A stretch of 64,000 nt of DNA from Arthrobacter pascens (GCF_030816475.1 NZ_JAUSXF010000001.1:372001-436000), one strand, 5' to 3'. Shown: positions 17,658 through 27,600, numbered from the stretch's first letter. The notes: generated by a model not told the origin, from the letters alone. Numbers and translations: made by a program.

Positions 17658-18689
17658 ATGCAGTACCGCACATTAGGCAACAGCGGCGCCGTGGTATCGA
17701 ACTACGCGCTGGGAACCATGACGTTCGGGGCCGAGGCCACCGAGGAAGCGTCCCATGCCATCCTGGACAGCTATGTGGCTGCCGGCGGCAACTTCATCGA
17801 TACTGCTGACGTCTACAGCGCAGGCCTGTCGGAGGAGATCGTCGGACGCTGGCTGACACAGCGGCCGGAGGCCAAGGACCGGGTAGTCCTGGCCACCAAG
17901 GGACGCTTTCCCATGGGCGGCGCCCCGAACGACGTCGGAACGTCCCGCCGGCACCTGACCCGCGCCCTGGATGATTCCCTCCGGCGGCTGGGAGTGGAGC
18001 AGATTGACCTCTACCAAATGCACGCGTGGGATCCCATCACACCGCTGGAAGAGACGCTCGGGTTCCTGCACGACTCGGTCAGCAACGGGAAGATCGCCTA
18101 CTACGGGTTCTCCAACTTCCTGGGGTGGCAGCTGACCAAGGCGGTCCACGTGGCCAAAGCCCACGGCTGGAGCGCCCCCGTCACCCTCCAGCCGCAGTAC
18201 AGCCTGCTGGTCCGCGAGATCGAATCGGAGATCGTCCCGGCCTCGCTGGATGCAGGCATCGGCCTGCTGCCATGGTCGCCGCTGGGTGGCGGCTGGCTGT
18301 CCGGCAAGTACAAGCGTGACGAGCCGCCCGTCGGCGCCACCCGGCTCGGCGAGAATCCACTGCGCGGCATGGAAGCATGGCAGGCCCGCAATGACGACCC
18401 CCGGACCTGGGACGTCATCGGAACCGTGGAAAAGATAGCCGGTGACCACGGGGTGAGCGACTCCCAGGTTGCCCTGGCCTGGCTCGCGGACCGTCCCGCC
18501 GTGACGTCCGTCATCCTCGGCGCCCGCACCACGGAGCAGCTGGCGGACAACCTTGCTGCCGCGGAGCTGGAACTTACGCCCGAGGAAACGGAGCGTCTGA
18601 CCAGGGCCAGCCAGCCCCGCGTCGGGGTCTACCCCTATGGGCCGATGGCAGCTGAACAGCGGAGCCGGAAGATTGAAGGCGGCCGCTAG
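17658..18689 (+). CDS. Aldo/keto reductase
   Basis: A 343-residue TIM-barrel oxidoreductase with the catalytic tetrad visible: Asp48 and Tyr53 in FIDTADVYS, Lys81 in ATKGR and His122 in YQMHAWDP. The C-terminal SVILGARTTEQLADNL is the NADP-binding segment. The start ATG at 17658 follows GAGGAG by six bases; the frame is open further upstream, but that is inside the epimerase gene. It is the last gene of the operon and ends 40 bases before a strong hairpin. It probably reduces or oxidises the sugar-derived aldehyde or ketone. Confidence 0.88.
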   Translation: MQYRTLGNSGAVVSNYALGTMTFGAEATEEASHAILDSYVAAGGNFIDTADVYSAGLSEEIVGRWLTQRPEAKDRVVLATKGRFPMGGAPNDVGTSRRHLTRALDDSLRRLGVEQIDLYQMHAWDPITPLEETLGFLHDSVSNGKIAYYGFSNFLGWQLTKAVHVAKAHGWSAPVTLQPQYSLLVREIESEIVPASLDAGIGLLPWSPLGGGWLSGKYKRDEPPVGATRLGENPLRGMEAWQARNDDPRTWDVIGTVEKIAGDHGVSDSQVALAWLADRPAVTSVILGARTTEQLADNLAAAELELTPEETERLTRASQPRVGVYPYGPMAAEQRSRKIEGGR

Positions 18690-18729
18690 GAACCGGAAAC
18701 TTATGAAACCGGAACATTAAAAGAGAAGA

Positions 18730-18763
18730 GCGGACGACGGCGGGAGGTCCCGTCGTCGTCCGC
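18730..18763. terminator. Bidirectional hairpin terminator (GACGACGGCGG family)
   Basis: Arms GCGGACGACGGCGGGA and TCCCGTCGTCGTCCGC pair over 16 bp, with one G-U, around a GG loop. It lies between the end of the plus-strand aldo/keto reductase and the end of the minus-strand small gene, so it may serve both. The same arm sequence recurs at several other operon ends in this window. Confidence 0.7.
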
Positions 18764-18772
18764 TCGTTCCGT

Positions 18773-18985
18773 TTAGCGCGTGATTTCCTCGAAGGTGGCG
18801 CCCTGGGGTGCGTTGTGGCTGAGGCTGACGGTAAAGGTGTTGGGCCCGCTGCGGGTTACGGCGACACCGCATTTTGCGGCTTTGGCCCGAGCGGAAAGGT
18901 CCTGCACAACCTTGTCGATGGTGCGGTCAATGGCTGACCGGTCCCAGATTTTCAGCGTCACGGAGTCGGAGGTTTCAAACGTCAT
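18773..18985 (-). CDS. Small protein, family shared with the gene at 30933
   Basis: A 70-residue protein with no signal or membrane segment. The C-terminal half, GVAVTRSGPNTFTVSLSHNA then PQGATFEE, aligns by eye with GILVTRHDYTSYTVAVSRDV then PFGQTYE in the small protein at 30933-31148. The two are therefore likely paralogues of one small family, probably a compact alpha/beta fold. The start is my choice; the frame continues open to 19099. Function is unknown. Confidence 0.55.
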   Translation of the reverse strand: MTFETSDSVTLKIWDRSAIDRTIDKVVQDLSARAKAAKCGVAVTRSGPNTFTVSLSHNAPQGATFEEITR

Positions 18986-19165
18986 TGTCAGTACTTTCAC
19001 TCTTACAGTTGACGGCCCCAAGTCGTCATTGAAGGAGCCGCATCCTCGTCGGTGAGGATTGCTGTTTTCGGTAGCGCGGGAACGAAGTCCCTCATTCATG
19101 GTTCATGCTCGCCAACGACGTTCGCAACTTATTCGGTCAAAGTGTGACCGAATACACCTTCTCCG

Positions 19166-19477
19166 TTACTCCCTGCTGCTGAAATCTTTCGTGTTCAGGC
19201 CACGGAGTTTTTCCGGGGCGAGCGCGTAGAAGGGCGTGAATCCGCCCCGCGTCCCAGGGGAAATGTCGGAGCGGACAACCGACGCCCCCTCCAGTGCCGC
19301 CAAGTGGTACCTGACGCAGTCGCGAGACGAGCCGACGCCACTGCTGATGTCGGCTACTTTGCTCGCGCCATTGCGTGCCAGGTAGTCAACTATTTGTGTT
19401 CTGACGGGTGTGCCTCCGCCTTTTTTCCCGCGCGGGTGCACGGGCAGCGGTGTGTGGAGCTCAAAGTCAGCGGTCAT
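19166..19477 (-). CDS. Winged helix-turn-helix DNA-binding protein
   Basis: A 103-residue protein whose core TQIVDYLARNGASKVADISS continues into a second helix and SSRDCVRYHLAALEGASVVR, the pattern of ArsR-like winged helices that act on divergent promoters. The tail reads YALAPEKLRGL. The ATG at 19477 follows GAAAGG. It lies between the aspA gene and the small gene at 18773, on the same strand as both, and may regulate one of them. No metal-binding cysteines are present apart from one. Confidence 0.55.
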   Translation of the reverse strand: MTADFELHTPLPVHPRGKKGGGTPVRTQIVDYLARNGASKVADISSGVGSSRDCVRYHLAALEGASVVRSDISPGTRGGFTPFYALAPEKLRGLNTKDFSSRE

Positions 19478-19533
19478 TTTCCATGGCCTTTCTTCCGGGG
19501 TGGGTAAGTCGGCTGCTTCTTGAGGTGGAGCTG

Positions 19534-21030
19534 TTACATGGTGGGTTCTATGGGCCCACAACTGCCGGGGTTCCCTGACCGAGCTTGCGAGGTTAGGGGG
19601 CGGTTGGGGAGGTTTGCCAGGCGTTCGGGGCTGAGGAGTTCCTGGAGTTGGGTGTGGGTGAGGAGTCCGTGTTCGAGGACTAGTTCTGCTACGCCTTTGC
19701 CGGTGGCGAGTGCTTCCTGGGCGATGGCGGTGGCGGTGGTGTAGCCGAGGTGGGGGTTGAGGGCGGTGACCAGGCCGATGGATTGTTCCACGGTTTGGCG
19801 GAGGTGTTCGGTGTTGGCGGTGATGCCCTGGAAGCAGCGGGCCGTGAGGGTGCGGCAGGCGGCTTCGAGGTGGGAGATGCTCTTGTGGAGGCTGTGGACG
19901 ATGATGGGTTCGAAGGCGTTGAGTTGGAGTTGCCCGGCTTCGGCGGCCATGGTGATGGTGACGTCGTTGCCGATCACTTCGTAGGCGACCTGGGAGACGA
20001 CTTCGGGGATGACCGGGTTGATTTTGCCGGGCATGATGGAGGAGCCGGATTGGACGGCGGGGAGGTTGATTTCGCCGAACCCGGCGCGCGGGCCGGAGGA
20101 GAGCAGGCGCAGGTCGTTGCAGATTTTGGAGAGTTTCACGGCGACGCGTTTGAGGACGCCGGAGAGGTGGACGAAGGCCCCGACGTCCTGGGTGGCTTCG
20201 ATCAGGTCCGGGGCGGTGACCAGGGGCAGGCCGGTGATGTTGGCGAGGTGCCGGCAGGCTGTTTCGGCGTAGCCTGCGGGGGCGTTCAGGCCGGTGCCGA
20301 TGGCGGTGGCGCCGAGGTTGATTTCGTGGATCAGGACTTCGGCTTCGGCGAGGCGGAGCCGGTCTTCGCCGATGGTGATGGCGTAGGTGCCGAATTCCTG
20401 GCCCAGGGTCATGGGCACGGCGTCCTGGAGCTGGGTGCGGCCCATTTTGACGACGGTGCGGAATTCGAGGGCTTTGGCGGCGCAGGCTTCTTCGAGTTCG
20501 GCCAGGGCGTTCAGGAGTTCGCGGGCGGCGAAGATGGTGCCCAGTTTCACGGCGGTGGGGTAGACGTCGTTGGTGGACTGGGAGAGGTTGACGTGGTCGT
20601 TGGGGTGCAGGCGGGTGTAGTCGCCTTTGGGGTGGCCAAGGATTTGCAGGGCGCGGTTGGCGATGACTTCGTTGGCGTTCATGTTCGAGGAGGTTCCGGC
20701 GCCGCCCTGGATGACGTCGACGACGAACTGCTCAGCGTACCGGCCGGCCATGATGTCCTGGCAGGCCTGTTCGATCGCGTCGGCGCGTTCGGGGTCCAGC
20801 AGCCCGAGTTCGCGGTTGGTGCGGGCCGCGGCGAGCTTGACCGCTGCCAGGCCGCGGACCAGGTGCATGTTGGAGGAGAGTTTCTGGCCGGTGATGGGGA
20901 AGTTTTCCACCGCGCGCAGGGTATGCACGCCCCAGTACGCTTCGGCCGGGACGTCCCGGTCACCGAGCAGGTCATGCTCGGACCGGACCCCGGTCTGGCT
21001 GGGATTTTGGGCGATTTCGGTGGTGGTCAT
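19534..21030 (-). CDS. aspA: Aspartate ammonia-lyase
   Basis: A 498-residue cytosolic enzyme that splits aspartate into fumarate and ammonia. The family signature GSSIMPGKINPV carries the catalytic serine at 330-331; other conserved blocks are GTSSNMNANEVI, STNDVYPTA and GTGLNAPAGY. The start is ATG 21030 after AAGGACC. The fold is shared with fumarase C, but the length and the NANEVIANRA and N-terminal RSEHDLLGDRDVPAEAYWG features favour aspartase. The FadR-type regulator lies 125 bases upstream on the same strand and may control it, linking nitrogen or dicarboxylate supply. Confidence 0.9.
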   Translation of the reverse strand: MTTTEIAQNPSQTGVRSEHDLLGDRDVPAEAYWGVHTLRAVENFPITGQKLSSNMHLVRGLAAVKLAAARTNRELGLLDPERADAIEQACQDIMAGRYAEQFVVDVIQGGAGTSSNMNANEVIANRALQILGHPKGDYTRLHPNDHVNLSQSTNDVYPTAVKLGTIFAARELLNALAELEEACAAKALEFRTVVKMGRTQLQDAVPMTLGQEFGTYAITIGEDRLRLAEAEVLIHEINLGATAIGTGLNAPAGYAETACRHLANITGLPLVTAPDLIEATQDVGAFVHLSGVLKRVAVKLSKICNDLRLLSSGPRAGFGEINLPAVQSGSSIMPGKINPVIPEVVSQVAYEVIGNDVTITMAAEAGQLQLNAFEPIIVHSLHKSISHLEAACRTLTARCFQGITANTEHLRQTVEQSIGLVTALNPHLGYTTATAIAQEALATGKGVAELVLEHGLLTHTQLQELLSPERLANLPNRPLTSQARSGNPGSCGPIEPTM

Positions 21031-21154
21031 GGGGGTCCTTACGAGGCTTCGTTGACGGGTTCGGACAGGAAAAGGGCAGGGGTATGGAGAAAGAGGGTGG
21101 CGGCAACATGCGCGCGCCGACTGTGGCAGATCGGGTGATCTGCCTTTGGGAGGC

Positions 21155-21889
21155 CTAGGCGTTGGCCGTAGTGCCGGCTTTGGAGGTTTCCCCTCCCGGG
21201 ACGATCGTGCCCAGGGCGCACTCCACACCGTGTAAATGCATGGTCATGGCCTGGGCTGCGTCCTCAGCTGAACCGCGCTCAATCGCCTCGAAGATCCGGG
21301 CGTGCTCGTCGCCCGATTCCTTCCGCCGGTCCGCCACCAGGTTGAGGGTATTCGACTGGTTGGCCATGGCCTCGCAGATGTCCGACAGGAAAGATTCAAA
21401 GACGCCATTGCCACTGGACCGGGCGATGGTCATGTGGAACTCGGTGTTCAGCGCCACCCATTGCTGGATGTTGTCCTCCTGGGACATTTCGCGCAGGATT
21501 TCCCGCAGGGCTTCGAGGTCTTCGCTGCTCCGGCGCTCTGCTGCGAGTCCTGCTGCGGGAACTTCCACATGGGGCCGCGCCTCCATGAGGACGCTGGCGG
21601 AATACTTTCCGAGCTTGAGGTCCTGGGCCACCTTGTCTGCTATGACGAAGGTGCCCTTGCCTGTATAGGTGGCGGTCAATCCCAAGGCGGTACATGAGCG
21701 CAGCGCCTCCCGGACCATGGTCCTGCTGACTCCGTACTGCCGGGCAAGCGTAGCCTCTGAGTCGAGACGGGTCCCTACAGGGATTAATCCGCCTTCTATT
21801 GCGCCGCGCAGTGAAGCGAAAACCTGTTCCGCCGCACCCACCCGCACCACTCGGTCTTGTCTAGCTGTCCAGCTGTCCAACAGGTCCAT
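21155..21889 (-). CDS. FadR/GntR-type regulator
   Basis: A 244-residue regulator: winged HTH in the first 80 residues (RLDSEATLARQYGVSRTMVR), then an all-helical FCD effector domain with the metal-binding type spacing of Asp/His seen in FadR subfamily proteins (NTEFHMTIARSSGN; DEHARIFEAI). It has no membrane part. It precedes aspA in the same direction, so dicarboxylate or amino-acid sensing is a reasonable guess. Its promoter lies in the 127-base gap with the divergent gene at 22017, where an iron-box-like sequence occurs. Confidence 0.85.
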   Translation of the reverse strand: MDLLDSWTARQDRVVRVGAAEQVFASLRGAIEGGLIPVGTRLDSEATLARQYGVSRTMVREALRSCTALGLTATYTGKGTFVIADKVAQDLKLGKYSASVLMEARPHVEVPAAGLAAERRSSEDLEALREILREMSQEDNIQQWVALNTEFHMTIARSSGNGVFESFLSDICEAMANQSNTLNLVADRRKESGDEHARIFEAIERGSAEDAAQAMTMHLHGVECALGTIVPGGETSKAGTTANA

Positions 21890-21984
21890 AGGAAGACTAT
21901 GGCATCAGCCACAGGGCCTGTCAAAGGAACTTGCGAAACTGCCACATTGTGTCGGTTGTGCGAGGGGGCGTAACGCCATTTGAG

Positions 21985-22003
21985 TTAGGTTAGGGTTACC
22001 TAC
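21985..22003 (+). promoter_or_regulatory. DtxR/IdeR-type iron box
   Basis: TTAGGTTAGGGTTACCTAC matches 16 of 19 positions of the actinobacterial iron-regulator consensus TTAGGTTAGSCTAACCTAA. It ends 13 bases before the ATG of the AMP-ligase fusion at 22017, inside its promoter or leader. A bound Fe-DtxR/IdeR would block transcription when iron is sufficient. This is a motif match by eye only; the divergent FadR-type gene starts about 100 bases away and is less likely to be the target. Confidence 0.6.
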
Positions 22004-22016
22004 TAAAGTACTGGCG

Positions 22017-24650
22017 ATGACCATACAGCCAGACTTGGCGGGTGTCTCCTTCGCCGCGGGCCTGGCCAGGTTTGGAGACCGGACCGCTGTTCACTTCAAC
22101 GGCCAGTCGATGAGCTACCGTGACCTCGCCGCCCGGGTGGACGAGATTGTCCACTCCCTGGGAGGCGTGCGTCGGCTTGTTGCCCTCGAGGCGGACAACA
22201 CCCTGCCTTCACTTCTGGTCTACCTTGCCGCGCTGGCCGCCGGGCACCCGTTGCTCATCCTGCCCCCGGGAGGCCAGGCAGCCGAAGCGCTTGTCGCTGC
22301 CTACGATCCGGACGTTGTCGCTCGCGTGACGGATGGCGTTCCCGTGTTGGACGTGCGCCGCGAAGGAACGCGCCATGAGTTGCATCCGGGACTGGCATTG
22401 CTGGTGAATACTTCGGGATCCACCGGCTCGCCGAAGCTGGTGCGCCTCTCCGCGGAGGGTGTCCAGGCCAACGCGGCTGCGATTGCCCGGTACCTTCATC
22501 TGCGTCCAGAGGACAAGGCGGCCACGACGCTTCCCCTGTCCTACTGCTACGGGATGTCCGTGGTGAACAGTCACCTGCTGGCAGGCGCGTCACTGGCGCT
22601 GACTGATACGTCCATAGTGGATCCGTGTTTTTGGGAGCTTGTCCGGGCCGAGGGCGTGACGTCGTTCGCGGCGGTTCCTTACACGTTTGAGCTGCTGGAG
22701 CGGGTGGGATTCGCGGAGATGGAGTTGCCGAGCCTGCGCTACATCACGCAGGCGGGCGGCCGCCTCGATCCGGACCGGGTGCGCGGCTATGCAGAATTGG
22801 GACGGCGCCGCGGCTGGGATTTTTTCGTCATGTACGGGCAGACCGAAGCCACGGCCCGGATGGCGTACCTGCCTCCGGACCTGGCAGCGTTGCACCCGCA
22901 GGCCGTCGGAGTGCCGGTCCCGGGCGGCAGCTTCCGCCTGGAGCCCGTCCCTGGCCTGGATGACTGCGAGCTTGTCTACTCCGGGCGCAACGTGATGCTT
23001 GGCTACGCCGAACGGCCCGAGGACCTCGCGCTGGGGCGCACGGTCCAGGAGCTTCGTACAGGTGACCTGGCACGGTGCACTCCGGAGGGACTGTACGAGA
23101 TCGTGGGACGGCGCAGCCGGTTCGTGAAGATCGTCGGGCTCCGGCTGGACCTTGGCCAGGTGGAGCGGCTCCTTACGGGGCTTGGTGTTTCAGCGGCTGC
23201 GGCCGGCACAGACGAGCGGATTGTGGCAGCTGTTGAAGGCGGCCACGACCTGCCCCTGCTCGCCAAGACGCTCGCGCACGATCTCGGCGTTCCCCGGCGA
23301 ACCATCCAGCTTCAGCCGGTGGAGGCCATCCCGCGCCTGGACAACGGAAAGCCGGACTATCCCGCCGTTCTGGCGCTGGCGGCCGATCATCACGACCTTG
23401 ACGGCGCGGGCCTGGAACCCGGAGCGGATGCGGCCGGACCGGTGGATGATGCGCGGCGCATATTCGCCGAAGTGCTCGAACGCGAGGACGTCGCCGACAC
23501 TGACACCTTCGTCTCCCTGGGCGGCGATTCGCTCTCGTATGTGGCCGCCTCCGTCCGGCTTGAGCGGGCCCTCGGAGGTCTTCCCAACGGCTGGCACCTA
23601 ATGCCGGTCTGCGAGCTCCAGCCCCGTTCCGAAGCCGGTGGCCTGTTGTCGGGAGACACTGCCAGGGGCCGGAACGCCGGAAGGGTGCGGAAGTGGCGCC
23701 AGCGCCTGCTGGCACCGATGGAGACAGGGATTGTGCTGCGTGCCGTGGCCATCGTTTTCATCATCTCCACCCACATCGGGTGGTTTTCCTGGGAGGGTAC
23801 GGCCCACGTGCTCATGGCCGTGGCCGGCTTCAACTTCGCCCGATTCCAACTGGGCGGGACCCGCCGGGGGCGGTTGCGCAGACAACTGAAGACCATTGCC
23901 CGGATAGTCGTGCCGAGTGTTGTTGTCATCGGCTTGGCGTTCGCGGTGACCGACACGTACAGCTGGGCCAATGTCTTCCTGCTCAACGCCGTTCTCGGTC
24001 CGGAGGGATGGAGCGACTTCTCACGCTTCTGGTTCGTGGAAGTGCTGGTTCATATTCTGCTCGGCGTCGCTGCCCTGCTGGCGATACCGGCCGCCGACAA
24101 AGCCCAGCGCAGGTGGCCGTGGGCCTTCCCTCTTGCCATCGTCGGCGCGGACCTGCTGGTGCGCTTCCACATCATTGACCTTCCGTTTCCGGGCCAGGGC
24201 CCCGTGCTGTGGCTGTTCGCCCTGGGATGGGCGGCTGCGGCGTCCCGGACCCTGTGGCACAGGGCCGCCGTGACAGCTATTGCCCTGCTGGCCATTCCGG
24301 GATTGTTCGACGACGAATACCGCAACGCGACCATCCTGGCCGGGGTCATCGTCCTCGTCTGGATCTCGAAACTGCCCGTGCCCCGCGGCCTGCACCGGTT
24401 CACGGCCCTGCTGGCCAGTTCTTCCCTGTACGCGTATGTCACGCACTGGCTCGTCTACCCGCTGTTCGACCAGGCGGGCAAGGGCCTTGCCGTCGCAATA
24501 TCCCTGGCCGTCGGCATCGGTTACTGGGCAGTGGCTACCCGCGCCATGAGCGCAATCGAGCGCCGGCTGGGGGCTTGGCGCCGAAACGCCAGAGGACGAC
24601 GGCGGGAGGTCCCGCCGTCGTCCTCCGGGCCCTTAGCGCTGCAGACCTAG
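22017..24650 (+). CDS. Adenylation-carrier-membrane acyltransferase fusion protein
   Basis: An 877-residue, three-part protein. Residues 1-455 form an adenylating domain: A3 motif NTSGSTGSPK (131-140), A5 YGQTE (273-277), TGDLARC and GRRSRFVK motifs, and the A10 lysine Lys445 in DNGKPDY. Residues about 470-545 form a carrier with LGGDSL; Ser505 would carry phosphopantetheine. From about 570 to 845 there are roughly eight to ten membrane segments, the first with LRAVAIVFIISTHIGWF, the Arg and His pattern of acyltransferase-3 proteins. So one chain could activate an acid, hold it as a thioester and pass it to a membrane acceptor, like DltA, DltC and DltB combined. An iron box lies upstream. The last codons overlap a hairpin. 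Confidence 0.85.
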   Translation: MTIQPDLAGVSFAAGLARFGDRTAVHFNGQSMSYRDLAARVDEIVHSLGGVRRLVALEADNTLPSLLVYLAALAAGHPLLILPPGGQAAEALVAAYDPDVVARVTDGVPVLDVRREGTRHELHPGLALLVNTSGSTGSPKLVRLSAEGVQANAAAIARYLHLRPEDKAATTLPLSYCYGMSVVNSHLLAGASLALTDTSIVDPCFWELVRAEGVTSFAAVPYTFELLERVGFAEMELPSLRYITQAGGRLDPDRVRGYAELGRRRGWDFFVMYGQTEATARMAYLPPDLAALHPQAVGVPVPGGSFRLEPVPGLDDCELVYSGRNVMLGYAERPEDLALGRTVQELRTGDLARCTPEGLYEIVGRRSRFVKIVGLRLDLGQVERLLTGLGVSAAAAGTDERIVAAVEGGHDLPLLAKTLAHDLGVPRRTIQLQPVEAIPRLDNGKPDYPAVLALAADHHDLDGAGLEPGADAAGPVDDARRIFAEVLEREDVADTDTFVSLGGDSLSYVAASVRLERALGGLPNGWHLMPVCELQPRSEAGGLLSGDTARGRNAGRVRKWRQRLLAPMETGIVLRAVAIVFIISTHIGWFSWEGTAHVLMAVAGFNFARFQLGGTRRGRLRRQLKTIARIVVPSVVVIGLAFAVTDTYSWANVFLLNAVLGPEGWSDFSRFWFVEVLVHILLGVAALLAIPAADKAQRRWPWAFPLAIVGADLLVRFHIIDLPFPGQGPVLWLFALGWAAAASRTLWHRAAVTAIALLAIPGLFDDEYRNATILAGVIVLVWISKLPVPRGLHRFTALLASSSLYAYVTHWLVYPLFDQAGKGLAVAISLAVGIGYWAVATRAMSAIERRLGAWRRNARGRRREVPPSSSGPLALQT
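24592..24625. terminator. Hairpin terminator inside the 3' end of the AMP-ligase gene
   Basis: Perfect 16-bp arms GAGGACGACGGCGGGA and TCCCGCCGTCGTCCTC surround a GG loop. The sequence lies in the last 60 bases of the plus-strand coding frame, giving a tail RGRRREVPPSSSGP, and just before the end of the convergent alginate-lyase-like gene. It probably terminates transcripts from both sides. It belongs to the recurring GACGACGGCGG hairpin family of the window. Confidence 0.7.
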
Positions 24651-27600
24651 GAGACCCGGTGCAGGAACTCAACTTCTGCAATGTTCACGTGGCCGCTGTG
24701 CTCGTCGAGCACCCGGACCTGACCAAAGTCGGCCCGCTGCGGGAGCGAGAACGTGTACCAGTTGGCGGCCGACATGCCCGTGATGGTCATGAACGTCTGC
24801 CACGTTGCTCCGCCGTCGTTGGAGCCCTGGATAACGGTCCCGTTGCCGCGCGCGATCTGGTCCGAGCGCGGGTAGACACGCACCATGTCGGCGACGATCC
24901 GGGTGCCATCGGTGGGATTGACCGTGACCCAGCCGTTGTTCGTTGTGGTGTCAGTGGCAGTCGCAGTGTTTTGGTCAAACATACGCCAGCCGTTCGCCTG
25001 CGTGGTGCCTGTTCCAGGCCATGCCCAGGTGGAGGCGTTCACCCAGCCCTGTGCGACAGGCGTGCGCTGGATCGCGGTGTTCCAGAGGGCAAGCCGGCTA
25101 CCGTCCGTTGTGGCGGTGAGAGTCGCCCCGGACTTCCCTGAGGCGGTGCGGTAGTCCAGGCTGAACTGCACGTCCCGGCCGTACTCGACGTCGACGGGCA
25201 GCACGGCACTGGCCTTCCAGTGGATCCCGTCGGCGGACGTGGCAGCAGCGGCCGCGCCCTCGACGACGACGTTCAGCGATGCCAGCGGCTCAGTGGCGAC
25301 GGCGTCGAGAGTGACAGTGTCCCCGTTGGTGGCCAGACCCTTGTTCGCGTTGGAGGTTGAGATGGTCAGCGCGGAAATCGCATTGGCCACTTCGAACCTC
25401 TGGCCATGGATCCGGAATTCGCTGAAAGACGAGATGCCGGGGTAGGCCGGGTCTGTCGCCACACCCGGGTGGTCCACTTGGACCTTCAGGTAGCGGAACG
25501 TCTGGCCTTTCACCTCGGCGCGCACGGGGATGGTCTCCATCGCGAAGCCGATGGCCGTCGTGTTGGTGGTTTCCCGTTCAGTGAGCAGGGTCCAGGTCCG
25601 TCCGTCACGGGAGCCATAGACGTTGGCGCCCTGGGAGCGGTTCGCGAAGTTGTACCGGGCCTGAAGGCCGAACGAATCAGCGGAGACCTGGTAGCCCTGG
25701 CTGAAGTCCAGCGTGAACGGTGCCCGCAAGTCTCCGGTCGTCGTGTTGAAGTCTCCGTCCATGAGGTTCCGCGGCTGGATACTGGTCGGGTTCGGCGTGA
25801 CCAGGCCGCGGTAGTCGATCGATCCGTCGTCGGCCACCCGCGGTGTCAGGAGCTTGAGCCCTGCAACCGCAGCCTGGAGGCGCACAAGCTCCGCGAGGTA
25901 GCCGGCGTCGTCGGCCGTCTGCATGGCTGACGTGACTTCCTTCCGGACAGCGTCGAAAGCCGCGAACGACGGCGACTCGTACACCGCGTTCGGATCGAAG
26001 CCTTTCAGTGCGGCGTCCAAGGCTGCCTGCCTGTTGGCGGCCACCACTACGGTGACGGGACGGGTCGCGACGGTGGTGCCGTCGTCGGCCACGACCAGGA
26101 AGGTGACCGTAGCCACCTCTGCTGCGGTCGGCTTCCACGTAAGCTGGGCGGTCGCGGAGTCGAGGCTGGCACCGGCCGGCAGGCCTACGCCCGCATACTT
26201 GAGCACCTCACCGGGAGCGTCGGTGGCTGCGAGTGAGCGTGTCAGGTCCGCCCCGGCGACAGCGATGATCGGGGTGGTCACATCGGCAGGGAACTGCGGT
26301 GGCGTCAACTGGCTCTTGGCCTCAAGGTTGACGTAGTCGAAGTCCGCCCGGACGTTGGCAGTCCCAAGGACGGTGAAATATGCAAGGTTTTCACCGCCCA
26401 GGTCCTTGCCTGCCAGTTTCTCCGCGTCAACGTCGTAGGTGACATAGCGCCACTCGTTGCCCGTGTCGGGCAGCGGGACCTCCAGCCGATTTGCCGGGTC
26501 CTTCCCGATCGCGAGCGTTGCCGGCCCGTTCGTCCGGTACTGTACTCCGACCGGACTGTAGCCGGTACGGCTGGGATACATGAGCGTGCGCACAGCGATG
26601 GTGTTGCCCTTCTTGGACGCGTCGACGCGCACGAAGGTCCGGTCGTCCTCCGTCATGACTTTCGAGTGCGTGTCCATTGCAGAGCTGCGGGTCTCGATCT
26701 GGACCTTCGCGTCAGTAGCCGCGGGCAGGGTCTGGCCCGCGAGCTGTGGTGGGAGAGACAGCCAGAACTCAGGGCTGTAGTCCGGGTTGCTGTTCCAGAA
26801 GTTGTACAGCCCTGTGCCCCAGTAGAACTCGGGGCCGTCGCCTTTGGAGTGCAGTTCGGCCACATGGGGCGCCTCCTTCTCCACGTCCACCCCGAGGTCG
26901 TATTTGTAGACGTTGTACAGCTCGTTGACGGGATCGTACATGCGGCCGCGGTAGGCCTCGGAAATTGATCCGGGCCCGCCTGTGGTGTCGATCCAGGGAG
27001 TCTCGTAGCCCAGCATGTAGCCCGTGAATGCGTCCGCAGCCTTGAGGAGGCGGTCACCGAGGAAATTGTAGGGGGAGACTGCATCCGAAGCCGAGGAGAC
27101 GGTGCCCGCCTTCGGATCCACCTTCGTCCCCTGCACCGTCAGGAAGCGGGCCAGGGCGCCGGTGGTGTCAATCCCGTCCCAGGCGTGGGCCTGGTCGCGG
27201 CCCATCTCCTGGTGCTGGACGAAATCGTAGCCATAGGTGTTGAGGGGATCGTCCTTGGAGATCAGCGGGAATTGAGCAGCGATAGAGCCGTTTTGTTCGG
27301 GACGGGATGTCGTGGCGTTGACGGTGTACCACTCCACTGCCTCGTTGTACCGGTCACGGTTGCTCGTGAAGATGTACCCTGCGATCGCGCCGATCAGCGG
27401 ATAGGTGTGCTGGTTCAGGTAGCGCCAGTTGGTGTGCAGGAACGTTTCGGTCATAGGGACGATGAGGTTGGTGCTCAGCTTAGTGGTGTCCTGGTCGTTC
27501 CAGTGCAGGTCATAGGCGGTATAGCCGTCGGGGACGCTTGTGGCCCGGAAAAGCTCGGCCGCGGCGAGTAGCCGGTAGAGCGGCACGCCCGAGTGGATGT

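Noticed and set aside
19750..21138. Long plus-strand open frame (462 codons) opposite aspA
   Set aside because: Gly/Asp/Val-rich, lacks any motif and is the mirror of a clear GC-rich aspA gene with catalytic signature.
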